A DNA stretch of 64,000 nucleotides from Branchipolynoe longqiensis (GCA_030323885.1 CM059188.1:116535974-116599973), one strand, 5' to 3'. Shown: positions 11,590-22,560, numbered from the stretch's first letter. The notes: generated from the sequence alone by a model not told the origin. A program made the numbers and translations.

Positions 11590-11875
11590 CTGTTTCCATT
11601 GCAGCATTAAGGGCGGTGATGAAGGGAACTCTCAACATCTCCCAGCCAGCTACTGCAGGGACAAATAGTTTGCGCCTGTCTTGACATGTTCTTGCCGGTG
11701 TGAGACCTCTATGTGCTCCCCGAGAGAGTGCTGCTAGTAACTTGCAAAAGCCAGCAGTGCTTCAACACTTTGCAAGCAGCTTTTGTGAAATGCCCAACTA
11801 CACGAAATAGCGGTGGTTAAGAAATAAAAGCAGTCTTTGTCGCATTGCGACCGACAGCATGATGATGATGATGAT
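11590..11875 (+). repeat. ATG-repeat family, copy with (ATG)n tail
   Basis: Unclassified interspersed repeat ending in GATGATGATGATGATG. It contains AACTTGCAAAAGCCAGCAGT and the word GCCGGTGTGAGACC. Further copies lie at 16225-16490 and 25567-25905. The trinucleotide tail suggests the 3' end of a non-LTR element, possibly the 3' UTR of a LINE, but no protein match was seen. Confidence 0.65.
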
Positions 11876-12116
11876 GATTACTATCACAAGCCTTTGTGCA
11901 TTCACTTTGATCTCTGTGTCTAATGTCCACTGATGCTGTTTGCCATCTGCTTCGTCTTCTCGGCACCGATCTCCATGCCATAAGCCTGTAGAGGCTTTGT
12001 AAAGACGCTCAACTAAAATTTAACAATTTTGAAATACAAACAAAGATGTTGTAATCATATCCATGTATAACCACATATAAATGATAATTCACTAAAGTGT
12101 GCTTTTCAACGGGTTA

Positions 12117-12471
12117 TTAAAGTTGCACAGTCCGATGCTTTTGAATTTCTACTATTTTCAGAGATAGATATATTATGTATGCTAATCATTAAAGTCTACT
12201 TTAGTGTAGATTGAAGTAACTTTTATTTTAAATGGCTAACTTTGAAGATATTAATGTCAAAACATGCCAAATTAATTTTGGCAAGCATTCCAAAATTCTG
12301 ACACCATAGACTTCAATAGTAACAGGTTCTATTAAATTGACTTATTACGACCTATGCAAAAAAAGAAGGTTAATAAGTGCACCAGTATTGAAGGTGAATA
12401 TATAGAAATAAGTCTGGATAAGTGTTTGGGTTTTGAAAATTTGATGTTTTCATCGGACTATGCAACCTTAA
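12117..12471 (+). mobile_element. MITE-A, full length (355 bp)
   Basis: Type copy of the family. Termini are TTAAAGTTGCACAGTCCGAT and ATCGGACTATGCAACCTTAA, near-perfect inverted repeats ending in TTAA. Internal landmarks are TTTTAAATGGCTAACTTTGA and GGTTCTATTAAATTGACT. No transposase. TTAA termini would fit a piggyBac-type target site, but I cannot tell whether TTAA belongs to the element or is its target duplication. Confidence 0.9.
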
Positions 12472-12630
12472 GTCTAAATACCCACATTTCACAGAAGTGT
12501 GACAATTTTCTCCATATGGGCATCACAACCATTGCCTTCCAATATGGCGATATATATCAAATCCAGCAGCAGCAAGCATGTCTCTAGTATCAGACACTGG
12601 CAAATGCCAATCAGTGTTGGCTTTGTGATG

Positions 12631-12895
12631 TATATGTGACTGTCTCAAAAGGTGCTAAGCCATATGGGACAAAATGTTGTCCATTGTAACGATCAACATA
12701 CTATCTACTTATGCATTTGCTCAGGATAAACTGATTTGTTTTTTACATGGTATTTCATAATCCCAATAGAATACATATTGATTTGAAGCAAATGTCCTTG
12801 TGTTTTCAGTGTAACCGTTTCTGAGCTGTTTTGTGTCAATCGTTACAATGGACATAAAAACGAAGAGTTAGCACCTTTTGAGACAGGCTCATATA
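12631..12895. mobile_element. MITE-B, 265 bp
   Basis: Starts TATATGTGACTGTCTCAAAA and ends TTTTGAGACAGGCTCATATA, inverted termini. A second copy in the opposite orientation at 52899-53154 shares the interior. Both copies have paired 'ccattgtaacgat' words near each end. No open reading frame. Confidence 0.85.
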
Positions 12896-13017
12896 CCCAT
12901 TCAACTATTGCTGCCAATGGCAATGGCGCCTATAACCCGCCTCACACCAACTGATGCGATGACTTGACTGTCGTGAATCGGGGATCGGGGAATCGGAGAA
13001 TCCACATCCAGGTCCAT

Positions 13018-13345
13018 TTAAAGTTGCATAGTTTGAGTTTTGAGATAAATATAGAAGGTTCATTGTTATAATCTACCTTACTTTAGTTTGAGGTAACTTT
13101 GATAGTAAATGGCTAGCTTTTGAGATATCTGAATTGCAAGCATGCAAAATTAAGTTTCTGTTATTTTCTGATATAAATATATTAGGTGTACTGTTATAAT
13201 CTATCTTACTTTTGTTTGAAGTAACTTCTGTTTTAAATGGCCAACTTTTGAGATATCTGAAGTGCAAGCGTGCAAAATTAATTTGGGCATGCATGCCAAA
13301 ACTCTGACACCATAGGCATCTGCAGTAACGGGTTCTATTAAGTAG
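13018..13345 (+). mobile_element. MITE-A, 5' half with internal duplication
   Basis: Left terminus followed by two successive, diverged copies of the ~120-bp left-interior segment (landmark ATAATCTACCTTACTTTAGT near 13070 and again near 13195). It ends at GGTTCTATTAAG and lacks the right terminus. Confidence 0.75.
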
Positions 13346-13383
13346 ACCCCACCACCACCCCCCACCACCCCACCCCCACGCCC

Positions 13384-14052
13384 CCAGTTAAGCTAGTGAC
13401 ATCTGTCAGCAAAATCTGGAACCACTCTCGTCGAGTACTTTCCCCGACTGCCTATGATTTCACATGTTATATCTCCATATAGAATGCTTGGAAAAATAAT
13501 AAAATGCCTGATTATATTCAGATATTCATATCGCAACAGGATTCAAGCCCTTATCCTTGTAATATATCTAACACAAAAAAGACAACTCTATTGTATTTTA
13601 ATTCTGGAATTTCACTGCTGCTTTCTTCTCCGGTGTCGTATTTTCAGCGGCCCGTCATTCTCAGCGGCCCGTCATGGTCAAAAGACCCGTGGCATCGCCG
13701 GCTACAAGCTCAGCTGGTGCCCGGCAGTGTTAGGGACCGATTACGCCGAAATCTATTGAATGCGATCATATTTAACAGAATTACATACTCAAATAATGAA
13801 ATTTAATTAAATTAACCTTAAATTCCAAGCGATATTAACGTAGCAGCTCGATCAGCGTCGAATGGCCGAGTGTAAACAAAACAAATAGCAGTGCTCGCGG
13901 CAACGTTCGAAAATCCGCGCATGCGCAGAAGCCACGACAGGCCGCTGAGAATGACCGGGCACTGAGAATACGACACCGGTTAAGCTAGTGACATCATTAT
14001 GTCAGCAGAATCTGGAACCACTGTAGTCGGGTACTTTCCAGCTTAACTGGCG
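13384..14052. mobile_element. Outer inverted-repeat element enclosing MITE-C
   Basis: Bounded by CCAGTTAAGCT at the left and its exact inverse AGCTTAACTGG at the right. Diverged direct copies of a ~65-bp block (word TCTGGAACCACT) lie at 13388-13452 and 13980-14042, either side of the inner element. This looks like a tandem or terminal duplication opened by a later insertion, but the element class is unknown. Confidence 0.5.
13630..13979. mobile_element. MITE-C, 350 bp, carrying the shared core module
   Basis: Inverted termini of nearly 50 bp starting CCGGTGTCGTATTTTCAGCG, with an internal repeat of GTCATTCTCAGCGGCC. The interior 13713-13900 is the core module also found at 33886-34068 and in both arms of the foldback element 40349-41880. 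No transposase frame. Confidence 0.8.
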
Positions 14053-14062
14053 GAGTGGTATA

Positions 14063-14200
14063 TTGCCTCAGTAGTCCTTTCTATGTGGCAACAAATGTTT
14101 AATAAGTGCACCGGTATCTAAATTAGATATGTAGAATCAAATTTAAATAATTGTTTTGGTTTTGAAAATTTGATGTCTTCATTGGACTATGCAGCTTTAA
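14063..14200 (+). mobile_element. MITE-A, 3' end fragment
   Basis: Right third of MITE-A, ending TTGGACTATGCAGCTTTAA. It abuts the outer element at its left. Confidence 0.75.
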
Positions 14201-14249
14201 GGCGCAAGCGATGCCGGTGATGTAGTTAGGTATATAATTGGGGATTGTG

Positions 14250-14445
14250 TTTCCTAACCTGGCGCTCAGCATTAATAGGATAAGGCAAGGACTGGCTAGC
14301 TCAGTGTCAGGATAATGTGACTGAGTGGGATATGAGGTCATGGTGCCAGCGGCCCGATTTCCCAGTTCGCAACGAGTGTGCACGGTCACAAGTCGGTGCC
14401 CATCCTGATATGACCTTAGATGTTGTCAGGATGTAAAACTCCAAC
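14250..14445 (+). repeat. SINE-1, 5'-truncated
   Basis: Starts in the body at AACCTGGCGCTCAGCATTAA and ends in the GGATGTAAAACTCCAAC tail. The tRNA-like head is missing. Confidence 0.8.
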
Positions 14446-14529
14446 TCGTGTAGAGGCTTACACGGCGTGGTCAGTCGTCTTAACCTTGGTTTCAATGGGA
14501 ATCATGTCCAGTTGATTAAATCCTCTTTT

Positions 14530-14930
14530 GCCGGTTTGGGAACGGGACGTAGCTCAGCTGGTAGAGTGTCCACCTGTGATGGTATCGGTCATCCTATTCA
14601 TCCTGCTCAGTGGACCCATTTGCAGTTTGGGCTATCTAGTTCATCAAAAACTGTGGTATGTGCTGTCCTGTATGTGGGAAAGTTCATATAAAAGACCTCT
14701 TGCTGATTATCGGAAAGAGTATCCTATGTGGCGGCAGCAGGTTTCCTCCAAAGAAATAGTTTGTTTGTTTGTTTGTTGTTGTTTTACGTCCTAGCAACAT
14801 CTAAGGTCATATCAGGATGTCCAAAGAAATATGTCAGAATGACCTTATGCTTGATGTCCAATAGACGATGATGAAAATCAATGTGCTCTGGAGGCATCAT
14901 TAAATAAAACAAGCTTTACTCTGGGCGGTT
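14530..14930 (+). repeat. SINE-3 (lophotrochozoan/mollusc-type), split by a SINE-1 tail
   Basis: Head ACGTAGCTCAGCTGGTAGAG is tRNA-like. The body includes TATGTGGCGGCAGCAGGTTT and the tail ATCAATGTGCTCTGGAGGCA followed by TTAAATAAAACAAGC. I recognise this tail type from many mollusc genomes; that is knowledge, not something the window proves. It is interrupted at 14759-14819 by a 61-bp SINE-1 fragment. Other copies are at 44215-44515 and 51850-52195. Confidence 0.85.
14759..14819 (-). repeat. 61-bp SINE-1 3' end with 12-bp target duplication
   Basis: Only the last ~60 bp of SINE-1, inserted in SINE-3. TCCAAAGAAATA occurs on both sides (14747-14758 and 14820-14831), and removing the insert restores the SINE-3 sequence. 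It is an extreme 5' truncation, as in target-primed reverse transcription that stopped early. Confidence 0.9.
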
Positions 14931-15120
14931 TAATCAGAATACTCAGGTCTCTGATTTACACACCAATATTGCATTTAAAAACAACAACAAAGCCAGCTGC
15001 GAGAAATAGAATTTCATGGCGGTGATCTTTTCCGGTGACATGTCGTTACCGTGCTGGAGAAACAATGGAACCAAAATATCGGTTGCCATAATTTGTTGGT
15101 TCCCATCTTCTGTTTCATGG

Positions 15121-16100
15121 AGACCAGACGGGATGGCCGAATGAGTTGAGCATCCATCTCCCATTTTGGTAGATCGTGGGATTCGAAACCACGGGTTCGA
15201 ACTCTAGTTTGGTCAAACCAATGACTTAACAATTTATACTTGTCGCTTCCTAGCTAGGCGCTCGGCATAATTAGCATAGGGCAAGGACTGGTTAGCTCAG
15301 TGGCAGGATAATATGACTGAGTGGGATATCAGGTCATGGTACTGGCAGTCTGATTTCCCAGTGGGGCAGCACTATAAAGTTGCTATGAGTGCGCACTGTC
15401 ACAGACACATGCTATCCGGGCCGCACTTCATCTACACCTCTTCTCTCTCCTCTCCGTTGCGCCCCGCTCCTCCTTGATTATGTCTAAAAAGAGTTCCAGG
15501 AGGGGGAGCCGGCCAGTATTTCACTTTCTACCTCTTAATCTGTCCGTGTCTCCGGCTCACCGACTGGTCACCACAGAGCAAGGAGACACTGCTCTTTGAC
15601 TCAACTCTCCTCATTTCTCTTTCCTCAATACTATCCTTTCTTCTTTTTTTCTCCCGCGTTTACTCCTCCCCCTGATCAAGGCAGTTGTTTGTTTGGGTGG
15701 GGCCCTTTTCCTTTTTCGCTGTCTCACTTTCTTCTTGCTGCAGAACCCGCCTTTTCCCATCCCTTCCTGAACCCCCAGCTGTTGGATACGAGTGCACTGC
15801 TACTGCTGGACAGGAGTGATCCAGTAGCCGGACAGGAGTGATCCAGGTCCGCCACCCCAATGACTCTTCATTAAATTGTTGTAAAGTACCCCTCACTTCT
15901 ACAACCGTCCCCCCTGAAGTTTAATCTTCAATCTAAAGATCGGACTGATTTATCGGTGCCTTTCTACATTGCTACAGTTCTGCAGCTGGTAACGGTCGTA
16001 AGGTTACGAACCACCCAAAGAGAGACACACTGTCACAAGTCGGAACCCGTCCTGATATGGCCTTAGATGTTACGAGGACGTAAAATTCCAACAACCATCC
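15121..16100 (+). repeat. SINE-1, full length (head type II), split by a 624-bp insertion
   Basis: Head type II reads GACGGGATGGCCGAATGAGT and has an extra stem-like segment before GGGTTCGAACTC, like a class II tRNA. The body runs to 15403, is interrupted, and resumes at 16028 with the tail ending near 16100. Confidence 0.85.
15404..16027. mobile_element. Unclassified 624-bp insertion with 10-bp target duplication
   Basis: The host SINE-1 word CACTGTCACA is duplicated at 15394-15403 and 16028-16037, exactly framing this segment. The plus strand is pyrimidine-rich. It holds a 19-bp direct repeat (GGACAGGAGTGATCCAG near 15809 and 15829) and no poly(A) tail. No coding match. It could be a short retroelement or solo LTR of an unknown family. 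Confidence 0.6.
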
Positions 16101-16224
16101 AATCTGTTTCATGGAACCAAAAGATTGTTACCGATAGATTCCCATCAGCCTTGAGCACGGAACCCAAAATGTGTTTCCCATAAAATTTGAAATCCTACAG
16201 GATGCAACTACCATTGTGTTGTGA

Positions 16225-16490
16225 TCATCATCATCATCATCATACTGTCGGTCATGATGCGACAAAGACTGCTTTCATTACTTGACTGCCACTCTCATTT
16301 CATGAAAGCTGCCTGCAAAAGTGTTGAAGTGCTGCTGGCTTTTGCAAGTTACCAGCGGCACTCTCTCGGGGAGCAAATAGAGGTTTCACACCGGCAAGAA
16401 CATGTCAAGACAGGCGCAAAACTATTTGTCCCTGCAGTGGCTGGTCGGGAGATGTTGGGAGTTCCATACATCAAATGCCCTTAAGTTCTA
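16225..16490 (-). repeat. ATG-repeat family copy
   Basis: Minus-strand copy with its (ATG)n tail at the left (ATCATCATCATCATCAT on the plus strand). It shares CTGGCTTTTGCAAGTTACCA with the copies near 11590 and 25567. Confidence 0.65.
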
Positions 16491-16829
16491 TTTCTTCACT
16501 GTATAAGCTCAGATCCTAATTCTAGCTTTACTGCTACGTTGGGTTTCTGGAGATTGACATTGGATTTCTGGAGATCAATATTTTGTTTTGCATCTGCATA
16601 TTTAGGGCTAGAACAACAAATTCAAGCACTCTACCCCTAGAGATTCAACCACCCATTTCCTTTGGATTAACGGGAATAAAACTGAAGCATTCTCAGACGA
16701 TTTAAGGGTGAATGGTGAGTGATTTGATTCGTTGGCATTCGTGCAGTCATCCGGTTTCTGTTAAATATAGTTACTGATTTCAACCACAGACGTGCAAATC
16801 TATATCACGTTGTTACCAACAAACGGCTC

Positions 16830-18060
16830 TCTGCACGACGCTCCCTACACGACACTCTCTCACGATGCTCTGTGCACGATGCTCTCTGCACGACGCTCTC
16901 TGCACGACTCTCTGCACGATGCTCTCTGCATGACACTCTCTACGCGACGCTCTCTACACATGCTTTCTACACAATGCTCTGTGCACGATGCTCTCTGCAC
17001 GACCTCTTTCTATAAAGATCTATGCACGGTGCTCTCTGCACGATGCTCTCTGCACGACGATCTTTGTATAAAGCTCTATGCACGACGCTCTCTGCACGAC
17101 GCTCTCTGCACTACACTCTCTGCACGATGCTCTCTGCACGATGCTCTCTGCACGATGCTCTTTGCAAAATGCTCTCTGCACGACGCTCTCTGCATGACGC
17201 TCTCTGCACGATGCTCCCTGCATGACGCTCTCTGCATGATGCTCTCTGCAGACACTCTCTGCACTACGCTCTCTACACGACGCTCTCTACACGACGCTCT
17301 CTGCGCGATGCTGTCTACACGACCTTCTCTTCAGGCCACTCGCTACACGATGCTCTCTACACGACGCTCTCTGCACGATGCGCTCTGCATGACACTCTCT
17401 GCACAACACTCTGCACGATGCTCTCTGCACGATGCTCTCTGCACGACACTCTCTGCAAAATGCTCTTCGCGCAATGCTCTCTGTTCTGTGCATGATACTC
17501 CCTGTACGATGCTCTCTGCATGATGTTCGGTGCAACGATGCTGGCTGCGCAACACTCTCTGCACGATGCTCTCTGCACGACGCTCTCTGCACGATGCTTT
17601 CTACAAGACTTTCTCTTCACGATGCTTTCTGCACGACGCTCTGCATGACGCTCTCTGCACAACACTCTCTTCACGATGCTCTCTACACGATGCTCTCTGC
17701 ATGACACTCTCTGCACTACACTCTCTACGCGATGCTCTCTACACGATGATCTCTGCACGATGCTCTGTACACGACGCTCTCTGCACTACACTCTCTTCAT
17801 GATGCTCTCTACACAATGCTCTCTGCACAACACTTTCTGCGCGACGCTCTCTGCAGGACACTATATGCACGACATTCTCTGCATGACGCTCTCTGCACGA
17901 TACTCTCTGCATGACACTCTCTGCACAAAGCTCTTTGCACGATGCTCTCTGCGCAATGCTCTCTGCACGATGCTCTCTATATCCGCTCTCTGCACGACGC
18001 TCTCTACAGGACTCTCAGCACGAAGCTATACGCGCGCTGCTGTCGGTGCTCTGCACACGA
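16830..18060. repeat. 14-bp minisatellite, ~1.2 kb
   Basis: Around 85 imperfect copies of GCTCTCTGCACGAC/T in IPMK intron sequence. The period of 14 is not a multiple of 3, so three units (42 bp) encode a 14-residue cycle and the array is open in many frames on both strands. Those frames are artefacts of the repeat. Confidence 0.92.
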
Positions 18061-18301
18061 CACTCGTGTGATGCAGCTTCAATACAAAGCGGGGTGCACT
18101 GTGGACGTGACCCTGGTTCCGTTATACACAATGGACGCCCGGGCGTCCCCCTCTTTGTGCGCGGTGCATTGTGGGGAGCGTTGTGAAGGCTGTTCCACAA
18201 AGTAAATACAACCAGAGCCCGATTAAGCCAGTGCGGGGCCTGCAGCGTATGTCGTAAAAGAAGGCTGTAAATTAAACAAATACACAGATAATATGCCAAA
18301 T

Positions 18302-18360
18302 ATTTGTTTGTGTGTTGTTGTTTTACGTCCTAGCAACATCTAAGGTCATATATGATGTCT
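18302..18360 (-). repeat. Short SINE-1 3' end
   Basis: About 55 bp of SINE-1 tail in reverse orientation (TTGTTGTTTTACGTCCTAGC), with no further SINE body. No unambiguous target duplication seen. Confidence 0.75.
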
Positions 18361-18481
18361 GATATGTCAGTAATAGAATTACTTACATGTAGGTATCACT
18401 ATCAGCCGATAGCTTACAAGCATTTAACGTGGGGCCCTTGAAAATGTGGGGCCCGTAGTATATGCTACTTTTGCTACTAGG

Positions 18482-19316
18482 TTAAAGTTGCAGAGTCTGA
18501 TGGTTTTGAGTTTCTGTCATTTTCGGAGATAAATATATTAGGTTGATCATTATAATCTACCTTACTTCAGTCGGAAGTAACTTTGCTTTAAAATGACTAA
18601 CTTGGGATATATTTGAAGTGAAAACATGTTGATTTAAAGTTGGCAAGCTTGCCAAAACCCTAACCCAATAGGCTTCAGCAGTAACAGTGTCATCATGTAG
18701 AGCTTTTGATTCTGGTTATTTTGGTATAAAGATTGCTGTGATAGGACAATTAGAATGTGAGTTATGCTATTTTTCTATATTTTACTGAATTTATTATTGG
18801 TGGTTGCTGGAAATTAAGGAATTTAGCAAGTTTGACATGAAATTTCAGAAAGAATACTAACAGTGATGGTCTGTAAAAAATTGAGCTTCTTATTTGTACT
18901 ATAGAGAATGAGATTCTTTAATATTGGACAGATCATATGCAAAATAGCTTCCAGGTGGGACCCTAAAATCCAAGATTTGGCTAATTTGGAAATGTGCACA
19001 AATCGGGGCAACAAAATCAATCTTTAAAACACTCATAACTTTGCAGCTATTCAATCGGTCTAAATGATTTTTATATCATTGAGATCCAATTTAAAAGATC
19101 TGTACAGATATATAAGATGTAATACTGACCTGTTGAAAATAGAAATCACTTTGGAGTACCTAGTAACAGGTTCTTTTGAATTGTCTTAGTATTCCCTTTG
19201 ACATAGGCACCAAATGCTTAATAAATGCACCAGTATTGAAGGCTATGTAGGTTAAAATTTAAATAAGGGTTTTACTTTTGAAAATGTTATGTTTTCATCG
19301 GAGTATGCAACTTTAA
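18482..19316 (+). mobile_element. MITE-A split by a 474-bp insertion
   Basis: Left part 18482-18687 and right part 19162-19316 together make one MITE-A. The break lies in the GCAGTAACAG word, and AGTAACAG is duplicated on both sides of the inserted DNA (18680-18687, 19162-19169). Confidence 0.75.
18688..19161. mobile_element. Insertion related to MITE-G
   Basis: AT-rich insert whose right end TTTGGAGTACCT matches the right terminus of MITE-G at 59760-60622. Its left end lacks the matching inverse, so it is a truncated or diverged relative. It is framed by an 8-bp duplication of the host MITE-A. Confidence 0.45.
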
Positions 19317-19360
19317 ACAAATACATATAAATATTTAAACTCATGAATTGCTAACTATTT

Positions 19361-19609
19361 TTATTGGCCAACTTTTTTAGATATTTGAAGTGCAACAATG
19401 ACAAAATAATTTTGGCAAGCATACCAAAACTCTGACACCATAGGCTGCTGCAGTAACAGGCTTTTATTAAATTGCCTCAGTATTCCATGCTATATGGTGA
19501 CAAATGTTTGATAAGTGCACCAGTATCTAAGTTAGATATGTAGAATCAAATCTAGACTATTGTTTTGGTTTTGAAAATTTGATGTTTTCATCGGACTATG
19601 CAGCTTTAA
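19361..19609 (+). mobile_element. MITE-A, 3' two thirds
   Basis: Starts inside the left interior at GGCCAACTTTTTTAGATATT and ends ATCGGACTATGCAGCTTTAA. It directly follows another MITE-A in the same orientation. Confidence 0.8.
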
Positions 19610-19799
19610 AGTGGAACTGAATACTGGTCTCGGGGACAGCATCTCAGTAGATTCATTCGTGTACGAAAAGCTTGTTAAACGCGATTATTTCAAGGCGACA
19701 ACCATAATTCTGTTCACATCTAGGACGATGAAGGTTATTTGGTGACCTTGGAGTTGCATCGTTGCCTGATCACGAATGGCGTCCTAAAAGGAATCAGTG

Positions 19800-20005
19800 G
19801 GTCTGGCTAGTTGGCTCAGTGTCAGGATAATTTGACTGAGTAAGATATCAGGGCATGGTGCTGGCGGCCTGGTCTCCCAGTGGTGCAGCACTATAAAGTC
19901 GCCATGAGTGTGCACTGTCACAAGTCAGTACCCGTCCTGATATGACCTTAGATGTTGGCAGGACGTAAAACACCAACAACCAACCCACCAACACAATGTA
20001 AGATG
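19800..20005 (+). repeat. SINE-1, 5'-truncated
   Basis: Body from TGGCTAGTTGGCTCAGTGTC to the CACCAACAACCAACCC tail. The head is missing. Confidence 0.8.
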
Positions 20006-20009
20006 GTGT

Positions 20010-20688
20010 CTGCACACTGCAAGACGTTGTCACCTAATGAATGGATGCAGTGCTGGTCACTAGTGCTACTAGTCATTCTACTGTTCTATTAGTCCAAGTT
20101 ACCCTGGTTACTTACATAGTGGGGCCCTGGAGTTTTCATATCTTTGGTAGGTACTTGAGTGTTTAATAAAACCCAGACCAATCTTTTTCTTTTTCCTTTT
20201 TTATGTAAATATAGTTTAGTCATTGAATAAAGTCTTTTGTCAGCGCCAATGCACCAGTCTTCCAGCCATGTGACACTACAGTTATTTACAATATATGTAT
20301 ATCTACTCTGATATTGTCATCAGCAGCTAGCTCAAGTCAGCTGAAATAACAATATTAATCATTCCAAGACTTACATATGGTATAGTTTGACAATTCACAT
20401 ATAAGATAGTAGTGCTATGTTGCATACATACATACTTAGATACATGCATGTGTATTGATTAGCCCGTTACATTACAGAGTGGTTAAGTGCATAGTTTCCC
20501 TTCACAGGTTTGTAAGCCTACTGTGCTGTGAATTGCATAATCATCATGTTGTTGGAGATAGTATAAGATACTGATTATGGTCCTGTCATTTGGGAGTTAA
20601 AGTAACCCTAATTACTAGCATGGCTAGGTGAAGGGCATTCCCTCATTTGGTTGCTACCTGTCTGTAATTTACAGAGAATACCAGTGTG
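20010..20688. other. No recognisable feature
   Basis: Intronic sequence of IPMK, AT-rich, no repeat match. Confidence 0.35.
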
Positions 20689-20689
20689 A

Positions 20690-21143
20690 GTTGCCTACAC
20701 CAATCACTAGCAGGGTTAAATGCGCATTTATACTTAATATGCTTAACGAGCGCTCACATTCGCCATGGAATGACGTCGGGCGAGGAATAACGATAGTGGT
20801 AGCACCCGCTGAACCTGATGTAATAAAAGCTAGGTTTGGCCGCTTACAACCTTAACGATTCCTGGGCAAGGAATTCTACATCCGAAAATCGGCCTCTGTA
20901 TCTATTGCTCAACATTGTGTGTTGCATACACCAATCACTTTCAGGGATAAATATGCATTTATACTTAATATGCTTAACGAGCGCTCCCGTTCGCCATGGA
21001 ATGAGGTCGGGCGAGGAATAACAATGGTGGTAGCACCCGCTGAACCTCATATGATAAAACCTAGGTTTGGCCGCTTACAACCTAAACGATTCCTGGGCAC
21101 CGAATTCTATGTCCGAAAATCGGCCTGTGTATCCATTGCTTAA
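20690..21143. repeat. 231-bp tandem duplication
   Basis: Two head-to-tail units (about 20690-20913 and 20921-21143) share long identical stretches such as TACTTAATATGCTTAACGAG and GGTAGCACCCGCTGAACCT. Each unit contains ACACCAATCACT near its start and CCGAAAATCGGCCT near its end. I do not recognise a gene in it. The short self-complementary CCGAAAATCGG could form a small hairpin. Confidence 0.85.
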
Positions 21144-21404
21144 CCGGGTTATGCCACAGATATAGTATCCAGGGAGGCTATAAATAACTGGCACCTTAAA
21201 AAGGGACACAGATAGTTCCCGCTACATCAAACACTGAGGGCATAGCTTTCATCTACATGCACTAATCTCCACACACCAAATGTTCTCCGATTATTTCCTG
21301 CCAATTAAAACCTGACTGAGATATATATGAGTGTATCTTGCAGTAGCTCGCCTAATTTCAGTTTAATTATAATTTAAATGATCGGCAAATTTTGTTATTG
21401 CAAG

Positions 21405-21855
21405 ACATTTTATTCATCATCATTCATCATCATCAATCCCTTAACTGCGGCGAGGGCCGTTGTGGTGCCACAGACGATTTCCAACCAGTTTCCGCCATTT
21501 TTTCTTGTTTCGCACTGCCCTCTGGGACTAGCCGACCTCCAAGTCTGTCCATTCCCGGATGTTGTCTCCCACCCTTCCTTTGTCTTCCCCCTTTCATTGT
21601 GCTTTTGCAACATGGTCTTGGCAAGACCTGATCAACTGAAAATATGACCATATCACTGCAGATTTACAATTGTCAAGAGATCTTTGTGTAGTCCAATTGC
21701 CTGCTGGATCTTGGCATGGATTTCCTTGTTGGTAGCATGGTCTCTGTATGAAATGCGTAGTATTCTATAGTCACACACCATTTCCATGGTTTGCATTCTT
21801 CTGTGGAGCTCTTCTGGGAGGGTCCATGATTCACTAACATACAGGAAGCTGGACT
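21405..21855 (-). mobile_element. LINE-B 3' end relic
   Basis: Minus-strand ORF2 C-terminus of the same family as 10947-11400. It reads SWTLPEELHRRMQTMEM, then ISYRDHATNKEIHAKIQQAI, then a WYGHI-like block and a terminal APQRPSPQLRD. Stops and frameshifts interrupt it. The 3' end has a (TGA)n-type tail. Confidence 0.8.
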
Positions 21856-21890
21856 CATACAGATATGGAGGGCCTTTTGTGTTGGGTTTA

Positions 21891-22480
21891 CTAAAGGCTC
21901 AGTCACACCTTACCGGATTGGGGTACCGGATAGAAAACGGACACTGTCCGGTGAAATACGGCAATGTACGGTTTATATACGGTTTTTCTGTTTTCTGTGT
22001 GGTGGTGTCGGGTGTGTACGGTGGGAAGTTTTGAACATGCACAAAACTTGTACCGGACACCGCCGGACTGACGTGTACGGTTGGTGTCCAATTTAAGTCC
22101 GTTTAGTCTGTTTTGTCTGGTTCATGTCCGCTACCCATCCGTTTCGTCTCTGGTTTGCTTCCTGAATAGTCCGTTGACAGTGTTGGGGGAATTCGGTCCA
22201 TCGTTTTTTTCAACGTGTCCGTGAACAGTCCGGTATGTGTCCGTTTGGGGTTTGGTCCGTCCGTTTGACATTCGGTTGTGGTCCGGTTATCGTCTGGTTA
22301 TCGTCTGGTGGAAATTCGTTAATGTACGTTCCTTGTCTGTTTAGCGTCTGTTTCGGCCAGTGGCCTTTGCAACATTTCGACACATTTTGGTACATTTTGA
22401 TGCTGAACACCACCGGACTAGAAAATTCTTTGTCCGGTTTATGTCCGTTGCTCAATCTGGTAAGGCGTGACAGGCACTTA
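21891..22480. mobile_element. MITE-D, 590 bp
   Basis: Inverted termini start TAAAGGCTCAGTCACACCTT on the left and, read from the right, TAAGTGCCTGTCACGCCTTA. The interior is rich in CCGGAC/GTCCGGT words. A second copy, 32795-33363, has the same ends and order. No transposase seen. Confidence 0.85.
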
Positions 22481-22560
22481 AAAGAATGTTTATGATAAAC
22501 TGTACTGATTTGTTAGTACAATGTGGCTCAGAAAATGGCCAGATTCTTCCTTATCTGTGT

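Noticed and set aside
16792..17802. Several long frames with LHDALCTMLSAR-like cycles on both strands
   Set aside because: All derive from the 14-bp minisatellite, are open in opposing strands and have no homology.
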